A program made the translations under genes and the position numbers. Below the pieces are notes generated by a model. It searched no databases, was not told the origin of the DNA, and saw only the letters and a list, made by a program, of their open reading frames with translations. 64,000 nt of DNA from Siphonodentalium dalli (taxonomy: Eukaryota; Mollusca; Scaphopoda; Gadilida; Siphonodentaliidae), in the NCBI GenBank assembly GCA_032622095.1, contig CP136067.1, forward strand, positions 130,667,030-130,731,029, in the 5' to 3' direction. Below are positions 48,089 through 58,380 of the stretch, piece after piece (positions within the stretch are counted from its first letter, which is position 1; each line of letters opens with the position of its first letter).

Positions 48089-48850
48089 TAAAAGTACTGA
48101 GTCTAATGACAATGCATAGAGGTTCCATTATTCCCAGCAGGAATTACGTAATTACCAGCCAATCACAATATCCTCAAGAACGCGAGGTAACCAATCAGGC
48201 GATAGTCGCATGGAATCCCCAAGAATAGAGTAATTCTGTCAGCCGGTGCCGATTCCAGTAACCCCCCCCCCCAAATAGTTATAAATAACACAATAACTTT
48301 TCCGCCGCATGGCTAATGTTTACAAATTCAGATTCTTACGACAACAAATTTAACATTGAAAAGCGTATTTAAAGAGTGCAGAATTGACCATTTTTACTTA
48401 ATATGTAATATAATTGAATGTTATAAGAAATTAAACATTTAGTACCGAATAATTTAGAAGTCGCGATGTCGTAAATTTATTTATTTTCCGGCACATGATG
48501 TTAACTTCGAAACTAAACAAAGAAAATATTATTTTATTTCGAGTCATAAACGCATTTAAAGTTTGTTAAACGTTACTAATCTCAGTTAAAATTATGTCAC
48601 AAGGCGCAGAAGATATTCTGAGAGAATACGTAGAATCAGTTCTCACAGGAACTGTCATAAAGAGTCTGCGGAAATGAAACCGAAACTATATTATATTAAT
48701 CAAAGCTATTTTTAAAGACAATTGTGGGCGGTGACGTCATACTACAGGGGGTTGTCTGTGGAAGTTATTTATAGCGACAGTAATGCCACAGATAGCGGGT
48801 TCATCAGACTCAGTACTTTTAGAGTCTGAGTATGGTTTTAATCAGAACTG

Positions 48851-49312
48851 CTATCTCATATACACCAGTTAAAATAGCAATACAAAACATTGAGTTTGTG
48901 GTATCTGGCAATTGTCTGTGTGTTGACTAACTTAGCAGATTCGGAAACTTACGTTTCCAGATTCAAAATGTTACGGCTCCAGATTCGAACTGCTCCAGTT
49001 CCAGATTCAATTCGTTCCCATGGGATTTCGGCCACAAGGGAATTCGTGACATATCGTGGATCCAGGGCATGGATTGATTATTGGGCTACATACGAAAACC
49101 CGGACGAATATCATTTATCCGAGATCGAGTTTTTTAACGTTTACAAACTATTGAGTAGCTGACATGCGATGACGGATAACGACGAAGAATAAATGGTCCC
49201 ATCGAATAACATATAACCTACTTATATACCTGTCATGTTTGGATTTTGTTATATATATTGATGGCCCGTATATAGTTTATAATGAATAAGATTAGATTCA
49301 ATCACATTCTAT
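48851..49312. other. Short non-coding gap between MITE and Gypsy element
   Basis: A 90-codon frame at 48890-49162 lacks an ATG at its start (TTG) and resembles no known family. CCAGATTC recurs three times near 48957, 48979 and 49000. Nothing else seen. Confidence 0.5.
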
Positions 49313-49642
49313 AATTTCAACTTCAGGAAGTCACATGTACAAAAAACAAAGGGATGTAATCCCTCAAGCAGGAAGTGAACATACTCGTTTAAAGTCACAC
49401 TCAATATTCACTCTAACAATATCACATCCCTCCTACACTTTAGATTGAAAATTTACTTTTGACTGATAATAATGAACTACTGAAAAGAAAAGATAGTGAG
49501 TTATTTAAAACTTTTAAACTAGATAAACTTATGAAAGTTAACTGTCTTTGAAACTCTCAAAACCCACAATTACTATAAAGTCAGTCACATACTTAAAATC
49601 CTACTCGAATTCACAACACTTTCACACAGTTCTACTTCAAAA

Positions 49643-50610
49643 TTAGACCTCCTCGATCAGTCTGTTTGGTGGTACACCTCTGTTCGATCTCCTCGGAAAT
49701 CTGCTATCAGATATTGGTATCTGTATCATCGGTGGAGTGGATGGTCTGGTGATAATCATTTCATCAGCTTCAAGTGGGTAATGTTCCATGCCGGATTCAT
49801 CAGAATAGTCAGTTGGCTGCCTCAGCTCCTTTCCACCAGAGACAACTTTGAAATGTGATACATTTCTTGTAACAGTTTTACGCCCATCAACCAATTTAGC
49901 TGCCACTTCATGAAAGTTTATATGAAATACCCGATAGTATTTGGGATTAAATCGAGTCACCAACTTTCCTTTTCTGTCTTACCTCACAAAAACGATATCA
50001 CCAACTTTAATGGTTGTGTGCTGAGCACATCGTCGTTTATCAGCCCTTTCTTTCATTTTCTGTTTTCTCTCACGGTTTGTCGTTCAAATTTCATCATCCT
50101 TTGTGTGTACAACATTGTCAAATAATGGAAGTTTATTCTTCACTTGATATTTAAAGATAAGAGATGATGGCGGAACCCCTGTCGTTGAATGTGGTGTTGA
50201 CAGATAGTTCCGTAAATACTGGAACAACACTTGCTGGTAAGGCTTATGTTCGACATCAGCTGTCCGAAGAACTATCTCTATGTTGAACATGAACTTCTCC
50301 AGAAAATGCTTTGAATTTATGACTGTTGAACGGACTTCCATTGTCCGTTTTCAAGGTGCGCGGAAAACCCATCGTTGTGAAAATGTTGTCGAATGCAGGA
50401 ATAACAGCAGCAGCTGACACCGAAGACACAGGTTCTATTTGAACGAATCGCGAGTACTCATCTACCACTACCATAAGATAGCCACCTTCTGGCAAAGGGC
50501 TGCATAAATCCGCAGAAACTTTTTCCCACACATGATCAGGAAGCACATTCATACACAGTGGTTCTGCGAATTTTCACACCAACTTCTTGACACGCGAGGC
50601 AATTATTGAT
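49643..50610 (-). pseudogene. Gypsy integrase remnant (zinc finger end, DDE core, C-terminal region)
   Basis: Pieces in three frames: CLACQ (end of the HHCC finger, near 50590), then VWEKVSADLCSPLPEGGYL and LKTDNGSPFNS with the first two catalytic Asp (frame 50552-50256), then STPHSTTGVPPSSLIF (frame 50341-50084). A C-terminal part (49963-49643) with YYRVFHINFHEVAAKLVDGR and a basic tail follows. At least two frameshifts separate them. Confidence 0.75.
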
Positions 50611-50939
50611 CAAATATAAATGATATATGCTTCGGCGCATTCTGACAGTTCAGATTCAATTGAATGAATTTTGGATACATGAATAATATTAGAAGAGTAT
50701 CTCGTAACAAAATCGGCTGGATTTGATTTCCCCGGTCTGTAGTTTACAGTAAAATCAAACTCTTGCAATTTCACCAACCAACGCTCTACACGACCCGACG
50801 GACAAGATCTGGGATTTGCACAAATGTTCATTAACGGTCGATGATCAGTTACAACTTTGCAAGGTTTTCCAATGACATAAATGCGGAAGTGATGCAATGC
50901 CCATGAAATAGCCATGAATTCACACTCGAATTGACTCTA
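50610..50939 (-). pseudogene. Gypsy RNase H fragment with in-frame stop
   Basis: MAISWALHHFRIYVIG followed by VVTDHRPLM and VNYRPGKSNPADFVTR are standard Ty3/Gypsy RNase H segments. Immediately upstream the same frame carries a TAG (50937-50939) in place of the conserved tyrosine codon of the EKRYS-type motif. Confidence 0.8.
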
Positions 50940-51215
50940 ACGTTTTTCTGTATCGTTTAAAATCTTGCTAGCGTATGCAACCGGTTTCATATTTCCTGAA
51001 TGTTTCTGCACTAGAATTGCTCCAAGACCAACTGGACTAGGGTCAACAATTATCTCAGTTTCGGCTTCGGGATTGAAATATGCCAAGCATGATTTACTGG
51101 TCAAACACTTCGTGATTTCATCGAATGATCTTTATTGATTAGAGTCCCACCCATACTTTACATTTTTCCGGGTCAATCGTCTCCACGGTTCACTCAACGT
51201 GGCGAAATTCGGAAT

Positions 51216-51867
51216 TTACCGCGAAGCGTACGTCAACATACCGAAAAACGAACGAAGTTCAGATAGCGATTGTGGAACACAAATGTTTCTTATAGATTCA
51301 ACTTTGTTTGGATCCATTTTGGTACCATTGCTGGTGAAGACCATTCCAAAGAATTTGATTTCGGGCTGTTTAAATTCACACTTGTGTCTATTTAGAGTAA
51401 AAAAAAATTCGTCCAACCTGTGATACACGCGCACTAATGTCTCGTCGTGTTCGGCTTCTGTTCTGGCATGAATTAAGATATCACCTGACACGTTGATTAC
51501 GTTCGGAATTCCAGACAGTACTTGTTTCACCAAATAGTTAAAGTCCTCCGGCGCACTACAACTACCGACATTTAGACGCTTAAATCGCCACAATCCGACA
51601 TGAGTAGCAAACGTCGTGATGTATCTGGAGTATGGATGTAAGACTGATTGGTTAAACCCTTGTCGTAAATTAAGTTTAGAAAACAATTGAGATCCATTTG
51701 CTGCGTACATTATATCATCTGCCGTTGGATAGACATGTCGTTCACGCAAGATTGCTTTATTTGGACATCTCATGCCTATACATAGTCTTATTTTTTCTGC
51801 ATCATTCGGCTTTGGCGCAACAACAATAGATGATACCCACGGTGTCGCTGAATCAGTTAAACTCTCT
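51216..51867 (-). pseudogene. Gypsy reverse transcriptase, main fragment
   Basis: Resumes after the insertion with DSATPWVSSIVVAPKPN (frame upstream of 51773), then RHVYPTADDI, FSKLNLRQGF, LWRFKRLNVGSCSAPEDF and the thumb region NRHKCEF. The catalytic box, normally Tyr-x-Asp-Asp, reads VSGD at 51480-51491, so polymerase activity should be lost. Ends before RNase H with ELRSFFGMLTYASR. Confidence 0.8.
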
Positions 51868-54353
51868 GGTCCGAATCGGCATCTCCAGTTTAGACCTAGT
51901 TTAAACTACCAGTTTAAACTGGGTTTTAGTAGTAAAACCAAGTTTTTCTCCACCGCTGGGACGACATAGATTGGTCGATTGCGTTACCTGTGGGCATCAC
52001 TTGTCCAATTGCAAGAATAGGAGGCGTGGTCTGTCTGTTTATTGTCGCTACTTGTCAATTCATTGTCCGGTCACGCGACCTGTTGTCGCTATATAATCTC
52101 CTAATCAGGGGAATAACCCGTGCGCTTTGAGAAATCACGACGAATGCACGGTCTGTTGTATAACGGTTAGATATTATCTAATATCATGGACGAACGTGAC
52201 TTTTGGAACTCAAAAATATCTCTTGAGGGCATGGGTGGGGGCCCGCCACAAATACCCCATAGAAACACCACCACCCCGGTGGTACCATCCGGACGGGTGA
52301 AAATGGGGTATGGACCATTTTTGAGAACGGGAAGGATTTCGGCGAATTTGACGGCATTAATGGGTGGCTCGCCCATAATACCCGATAGAAACATCACCCC
52401 TCACCCCGGGATAACAGGGGTATGGACGGTAAGGATTTAGGCTAATTAATTTGGCAGCAGGAGTGGGCGGCACGATCAAAATACACCATAGAACCACCCC
52501 TACCACCCCTCACCGGGGGGAGGCGTCACACCAGAGGAGGTGGAAATTGGGTACGCCCAAATACCGAATAGAAACACCCCAACCCTCACCCCCCGGGGAA
52601 GGGTACATCAAATAACGCATATAAACACCCCGCCCCTTACATCCGGGCGGGGTGGGGTGGATTACAAACCGAGGGGTGAAGATGGGATATGAACCATGTT
52701 CGAGAACGGTAAGGATTTCGGCCAATTTGACGACAGGGGTGTGTGGCCCGCTCCAAATATCCCATATAGACACCCTACCCTCATCCCTGGAGGGTACCAC
52801 CTTGCTGGGGTGAAAATGAGGTATGGAGCATTTTATTCATTATTCGCAAAACATGCCTCTGTTGGTCAATATTACGGCATGTGTAGGTGGCCCGCCCCAA
52901 ATACCCCATAGAATGGGGTATGGGCCGTTATCGAGAACGGTAAGGATTTCGGCCAATATGACGTCATTGGTGGGCGGCCCGCCCTCAAATAGTCATAGAA
53001 ACACCCCCACCCTTACCGCGGGTGAAAATGGGGTCCGAGGTGGGGGTGGGGTGTTTCTATGGGGGGGGCATTTGGGATGTGCCACCCACCGTTCTCGAAA
53101 ATGGTCCATACCCCATTTCACCCCCTCGGGGTGGTACCTCCGGGTGAGGGTGTTTCTAGGGGGTAGTTGGAGCGGGCTACCCACACTGCCGACGTCAATT
53201 TGGCCGAAATCCTTACCGTTCTCGAAAATGGTCCATACCCCATTTCCACCTCCTGTGGTGGTTCCCCCAGCGTTCAGGGGTGGGCTGTTTCTGTGGGACA
53301 TTTGAGCGGGCCATCCATCCATGCCGTCAATTGGCCGAAATCCTTACCAGTCTCGAAAATGGTCCATATCCCACGTTCACCCCCTCGGTGGTACCCCCCC
53401 CCCGGATGTGAGGGTGGGATGTTTCTATGGGTTGTTTGGGGCGAGCCACCCACCAATACTATCAAATTGGCCGAAATCCTTACAGTTCTCCACAAAATAG
53501 TCCATACTCCACCCACTCAGGGTGGCCGTTACCCTCCCCCGGGTGAAGGCTGGGTGTCTCTGATAGGTATTTGGGCGGGCTACCAACCCATGCTTCAAAT
53601 TGACCGAAAGAGACCTTTTTGTGAATAAGGAATCAGTTTCAAAAGTCATGTTCGTGTCTAACGTGTCAATCTGATCAGTCCGATCCCGCCATGCTCTCAA
53701 CCGCCAAATCGACATCCGAACGAGCGAATTGCAAACAGACATATATAGCAAGAAATCATCCATCACACTGGTACATATTTTGTTAGAATTTATCTCATAA
53801 GTACCGACATCGCCTCCCCGAATTCCACTAAGACTCTCCTGCATCTATATTGAGTGACAAACGCCCGCGCATAAACGCCTCCCCCAATTCAAAATAAACA
53901 CTCCCATATTCACGAAGAAACAACATCAATATTGGGCGAAAAATATCGGCCGAATAATTAAACCCAAAAAACTAGGTTTTAGTCAAACCTGGGGTAGGGT
54001 GGTTTAACTTTGAATTTTTTTCAAAGTATATTTAAAGGTGTATGTTCGAGGCGAGACGTATGGTACGTATAAATCATATATACCTAAGCTTAAACTGATG
54101 ATTATATAGCCAATTCACCACAAACAACTAGTAATATTACCATAACTTTATCACGTTAATAAAACCTAGTTTCAACTTAAACTGAGTTTATCACAAAATT
54201 TGGTTTAAGTACGCTAAAACCCAGTTTTACTCCCATAAACATGGTTTAACTACTGTAAAACCAAGTTTAAACCCTACTTAAACCTAGTTTAAACTGGAGT
54301 TAAACCTGGTCTAGAATAAAACCTAGTCTAAACCAGAGATGCCGATTCGGACC
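51868..54353 (-). mobile_element. 2.49-kb TIR element, copy B (inverted relative to copy A)
   Basis: Near-identical reverse complement of copy A, with the same GGTCCGAATCGG termini, subterminal repeats and inverted minisatellite. Flanked by TCT on both sides (51865-51867 and 54354-54356). It lies within the reverse transcriptase region of the Ty3/Gypsy element, splitting it. Confidence 0.88.
53425..53844 (-). CDS. Unassigned ORF in TIR element copy B
   Basis: Open frame of 139 codons beginning ATG at 53844. About 90 residues are unique sequence (SVMDDFLLYMSVCNSL, MSIWRLRAWRDRTDQ), then it runs into the minisatellite. Copy A carries the same sequence (46152 on), but an 11-base difference near the start moves it out of frame with its ATG. 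I recognise no domain. It may be a vestige of an element gene or chance. Confidence 0.25.
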   Translation of the reverse strand: MQESLSGIRGGDVGTYEINSNKICTSVMDDFLLYMSVCNSLVRMSIWRLRAWRDRTDQIDTLDTNMTFETDSLFTKRSLSVNLKHGLVARPNTYQRHPAFTRGRVTATLSGWSMDYFVENCKDFGQFDSIGGWLAPNNP

Positions 54354-54356
54354 TCT

Positions 54357-54511
54357 ATGACATCGTCTTTCTCAAGATTGTAGAGTTCGGTTTCTACGTT
54401 CTGTCTCATGTGAAATGGAATACGTCTAAACGATTGAGCCACCGGAGGAAGTTGTTCGTCAATATGAAGTTTAACTTCATAGTCTTTCAATTGTCCAACA
54501 CCGGTAAACAA
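54357..54511 (-). pseudogene. Gypsy reverse transcriptase, N-terminal fragment
   Basis: Contains KDYEVKLHIDEQLPPVAQ and IPFHMRQNVETEL ending at LEKDDVIE, the conserved segment preceding the RT fingers in Ty3/Gypsy elements. It is cut off at 54353 by TIR element copy B. Confidence 0.75.
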
Positions 54512-54957
54512 ATGTTCATATCGTTGAATGGTTTTGACACAAGATTATTGATTAGAGAGTCATAAAAAATATGAATAAGTACGAGATTATGACACGTTTT
54601 GAAGCTCAACAATGGTTTACATTCTCCTTTAACAACATAGAACGTCGCATCTGCCATTCGGTTGCTTGCTTCGATAGCAACACTGCATTTACCATGCATT
54701 GGTAATGGTTCCTTCGCATTATATGCGAATATTCGATGATCATTCGAGCAAACTTTCTCAAGTCTCGGAATCGGATTTAACGATTTGTATGTGTCAATAT
54801 TCATCACATTTACTGACGCACCAGAGTCCAACAGCATATTTACCTTTACATCAGTAATTTTGATATCAGTATGTGGACGCAAATCATAATTTTCCGAATT
54901 GGCTATAAAGAATACGTACTCATTGTTCGATGAATCTGAATCAGACTTATATTCCAA
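54487..54957 (-). pseudogene. Gypsy aspartic protease region
   Basis: 156-codon frame containing VNMLLDSGASVNVMN; DSGA is the retropepsin catalytic motif. Upstream is an acidic linker (YKSDSDSSNNEY). The frame ends a few codons before the RT N-terminal segment, which continues in another frame at 54511-54357. Confidence 0.75.
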
Positions 54958-55072
54958 TGTATGTGCGCTTTTCCTGCTAGCGTCATAATTTCCTTTGTGA
55001 TACGATTTGTTTTGATGATTATTTTTGTCAAATTGACGATTTTATGACTTTTTTGATTTAGCGGTTATAGTT

Positions 55073-55178
55073 CTAGAATGACAATACTCGTGAAAAGTGA
55101 TCTTTGTCACAAAAACCGCACGTTTGTCCCTTCGCATGACAAATCTGGTTTCTGTGAGGATACTGTCCTCCACAGAAA
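55073..55178 (-). pseudogene. Gypsy gag zinc-knuckle remnant
   Basis: Translating the minus strand gives CGGQYPHRNQICHAKGQTCG then FCDKDHFS and a stop. The CxxC...H...C spacing is that of nucleocapsid knuckles, here with a damaged last cysteine. It lies in a different frame from the capsid part, so the gag is frameshifted. Confidence 0.65.
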
Positions 55179-55354
55179 AAAACACGACTTGTGAGTAGCC
55201 GATTTATGACGAAAAGATTGTTTCGGACTATGACCACGATTCTGAATGAATTTTGAAGCTGAATTAACTTGGTCCACTTAAAAGATTTGACTTTATCTAC
55301 ACTATCTACTCTCCCCGTGGCTGTATTAGAATGTTCGATTTCAGATGCCTGTAC

Positions 55355-55927
55355 TTAGGAGATTTTTAAAGCTCTCGCTGCTTTTAGAATGTCACCAAAT
55401 GCCATATCATTTTGAAGAGCCTGTCTACGAATCTTCGATGATGTTGTACCAAATATGATTTGCGATTTTATTTCATCTGCGCCATCGTGAAACTCACAAG
55501 TTTTTGACTGTTGTTGCAAACGAGTGTGATAAGAATCCACCGATTCGGTTGAATTTTGTGGACATTGTCTGAATTTGTAACGTTCTAACGTCAAATTCTT
55601 CTTCGGAGCGAAATATGCGATCAACTTATCTAAACAAGTATCATAAATATCAGTTGCTAGTTGTCCCTGCGCGACTGGTACTGGCTCAACTTTGATTGTC
55701 TCATGAATGTCATAAATGCCGGGGCCTCCATAATGTAACAACAACGCTTGCTTTCTGGACGAATCATTAATATCTGTTGCAATCAGAAAGTTCTCTAACC
55801 TATCCAGGTATTTAGGCCATGTCAATGCAACGGATGATTCATCTGAAGTGTCGAAAGCAGGGAATGGTGGTAGGGAAATCCTAATGATTTGTAAGACAAA
55901 AAAATGCAATAAAAGTTCAAATTTCAA
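55355..55927 (-). pseudogene. Gypsy gag (capsid-like) region
   Basis: 190-codon frame with PPFPAFDTSDESS, TWPKYLDRLENFLIA and YFAPKKNLTLERYKFRQCPQ, the pattern of Ty3/Gypsy gag capsid in invertebrates. It includes QNSTESVDSYHTRLQQQSK, corresponding to the capsid helix preceding the major homology-like region. The first ~15 residues are hydrophobic and probably not part of the original gag start. Confidence 0.75.
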
Positions 55928-55941
55928 CTTCAGGAAGTTAC

Positions 55942-57264
55942 ACGATGACGTTCGTCGATTTTCGTTGAAATCGACATTCTGACATCTTATAAATGAAATG
56001 AACGGCTATGAAATCGACACGCTTCTCCATGTATTATCTCAGCCGCAGCGCTCGCGTCAAAAAAAAAATATAGTGGTTAAATTCATTAAGAATTTCCCCG
56101 TTCCCCTCTCGACAAGGTATAACTATTTTCACTTTGTCTAGCTGTCAATCAAAACTACACGGAAGTACGATTGGCCTAATTTATACTCGAAATTACGATC
56201 GGGGTCCATTCTTTCGACGAACCGTTGTATACGGAGTGTAAATACTGATAATCAACCCAGGAAATATAGGCTTATGTGATTATTATTTGGAGGGAATACC
56301 AGAGAATCTATAAACTTATTTTGGTAAAAAAACCACACACTGTCATCACACTGTTCATCTGTGCATCAAGCCAATCAGTGAATTATTTGCATGTCTATCA
56401 ACTCATATGCTATGTTACTCTCACAACACCTAAAATATCCAAGTCTGGTAGAGTGACTGTTTGTCATTTATTATAACAGACATTGCTCCAGTAGACTAAC
56501 AAAAGTGTTAACACACAAGGCTAGATAATGGACTGGTTGAAAGAATGAAAGAACTAGAATGCACTCACTGGAGCTGCCTATACTTGCGCCCATCACACAT
56601 TTGGCATGTTGTGTGGTGTCTTGCTAACAACAGTTTGAACCACGGGTGCTGGCCCCTCGTTTGAGAGATCGATAACAAAAATCTAGATATCAAATCTCTG
56701 TTCATCCATCGCTGAAATAGTTGTGTGTACGGACATAATATCCCTGTTATGATGATATGGACCCCAGTTGGCTGCATATTAGGAACGATAACTATATCCG
56801 ATATAATTACAGGTGAGACATATTGGTAGTGTTTTTTACCTGTTAACCAACTATCAGATTTAGGCCACTCCGATGCATGGTGTATTATCTACATGTATAT
56901 TACGTGAGGACCTTGATGGGGATAGCTTCAGTCTTGAATGTTAAAGTGACACACTGCGCTCGCTGAACGAAGTCTCTCCATGTGAACGATGTATTATCTA
57001 CATGTATATCACGTGATGACCTCGATGAACGATGGGCAGCTTCCGCCCTGAATATTAAAGGGACAAAATGCACTCAGTATTTGAATATAAATGGACAATA
57101 GGCTCTCACGGGGGATGATTGTTAAAGTGACACAATGCACTCACTATGGATGAATGTTAAAGTGACACTAGGCACTCACGCATTGACGTGCGCGTTACTA
57201 GGACTGACCCGCAGTTTATAAGGGTATACGTCTCGGATGGTAATTTGGCGCCTATAAAAATTAC
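55942..57264. repeat. Non-coding stretch with short tandem duplications
   Basis: TGTATTATCTACATGTATAT followed by TACGTGA or CACGTGA occurs at about 56881 and 56991, giving a ~110-bp tandem duplication with the following GACC-TGATG. GTTAAAGTGACAC recurs several times to 57180. 56358-56541 is related to 57810-58328. No gene seen. Confidence 0.65.
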
Positions 57265-57269
57265 TAAGT

Positions 57270-57400
57270 TGTTTGAAATTTGGGAAGTTTTTGAAATTTT
57301 TGAAGTCTTTGAAATTTTTGAAATTTTTGAAGTTTTTGAAATTTTTGAAATTTTTGAAATTTTTGAACTTTTGGAAATTTTGGAAATTTTTGAAATTTTT
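57270..57400. repeat. 9-bp microsatellite-like repeat (GAAATTTTT)n
   Basis: GAAATTTTT and near variants (GAAGTTTTT, GAACTTTTG, GAAATTTTG) repeat about 14 times. Both strands are open because 9 is a multiple of 3, giving Lys-Asn-Phe or Glu-Ile-Phe repeats that should not be taken as genes. Confidence 0.92.
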
Positions 57401-57639
57401 CAATATTGTTCATTTATGAACGATTTATTACCAAAATAAAACCAGATAACAATGCAAATTAAGTATATATGTGGATTTAAATTACAATTGATGCAACCAT
57501 TTCATATTAGCGCGTGTTCATTTTTTACAGTATGTACTTCCGGTATGACGTAACATATTCACGGAAGGACGGAAGGAAGGATAAACAGACATCCGAACCG
57601 AAAACATTACTTGCGTCCAGCATGGACTGGCGCAAGTAA

Positions 57640-58380
57640 TAATCGGGAAATGGTTTCAGGAATTGTGTGTATCCTGTACAATGACCTAAGTTTGATAAAT
57701 AAACTTGTCCTGATGTAACTAATGCCTAGATCACTGTGTGCATGGAAAAAGAGCGAGCAACTGACTTAAACATTAATGTGACTATCAATGGGTAGATAAT
57801 ATCTGCCATCAGTGCATCAAGCCAATCAGTGAATTGTTTGCATGTCTGTCAACCCATATGATCTCTCACATATCCAGGTCGTGTATAGTGCTGTGACTGC
57901 TTATCATCTATATATATAAACGAGTAGAATATGTCCGGTTTGTTATCTCAGACCCCTGTACCGAGTTCAACCAAATTTGATGCGGTGACTCGGGGTACAC
58001 TGGCGGATGTTATAATGGTGTTAGTTTTTCAAAATTTTGAATACAAAATAATAAATTAAAATTGGTTTTGTTAAATTGAGCAAGGAATTCAATCTAAAAA
58101 AAATTAATTAAAACAATATATATAAATCAAAATCTTTCAATGATCAAAATGTGCACAAAGGGGCCGCCGCTAAATAAAAGCTCTGTCTAAGATCAAAATG
58201 TACGCGACGTCCCACAGGTATCTGCGACGCTGAATATAGTTTCAGCTAGGTTAGTACAATAGAAGTAAGTTGCTCCAGCAGACTAACATAAGTGGTATGG
58301 AATATGTTAGATAATGGGCTGGTTGATAGACTAATCAGGAAATAGCTATAAATTATTAAATTGTGTATACCCTGCACAAT
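57640..58380. repeat. Tandemly repeated unit hosting the Helitron-like insertion
   Basis: GTGTATCCTGTACAATGACCTA at 57667 matches GTGTATACCCTGCACAATGACC near 58364. GTGCATCAAGCCAATCAGTG at 57811 matches the same string near 56361. Two to three diverged units of about 360 bp are implied once the insertion is removed. Confidence 0.65.
57907..58249 (+). mobile_element. Helitron-like non-autonomous insertion
   Basis: Interrupts a repeat unit that is uninterrupted at 56358-56541. It starts TCTATATATATAAACGAG after an A. Near the start it has the word ACCGAGTTCAACCAAATTTG, reminiscent of Helitron 5' ends in animals. It ends GCTGAATATAGTTTCAGC-TAG, a 6-bp hairpin running into CTAG. TC...CTAG termini, a terminal hairpin and absence of TIRs or target duplication fit Helitrons. 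The next base is G rather than the usual T, so the exact end is uncertain. Confidence 0.5.

Larger units (their letters stand above)
45588..48850 (+). mobile_element. MITE-like element with ~50-bp TIRs, split by a TIR element
   Basis: The left end CAGTTCTGATTAAAACCATA at 45588, with its continuation CTCAGACTCTAA to 45619 and AAGTACTGAGTCT after the insertion (48092 on), is the reverse complement of 48801-48850. Excluding the 2.47-kb insertion the element is about 0.8 kb. No transposase is encoded. Its right TIR is uninterrupted and so shows the sequence before insertion. Confidence 0.8.
49313..55941 (-). mobile_element. Degenerate Ty3/Gypsy LTR-type retrotransposon, split by TIR element copy B
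   Basis: Minus-strand order is gag, zinc knuckle, protease, reverse transcriptase, RNase H and integrase, the Ty3/Gypsy order (integrase after RT). Multiple frameshifts, an in-frame stop and a lost catalytic motif show it is dead. A ~22-base sequence AATTTCAACTTCAGGAAGT occurs at both ends (49313 and 55920). On the minus strand it begins TGT(A/G)ACTTCC, so it could be a remnant of LTR starts. Full LTRs were not recognised, and element limits are approximate. Confidence 0.8.

Noticed and set aside
48890-49162. 90-codon frame with a signal-peptide-like start (LWYLAIVCVLTNLADS)
   Set aside because: No ATG at the start, no recognisable family, no splice support; probably chance.
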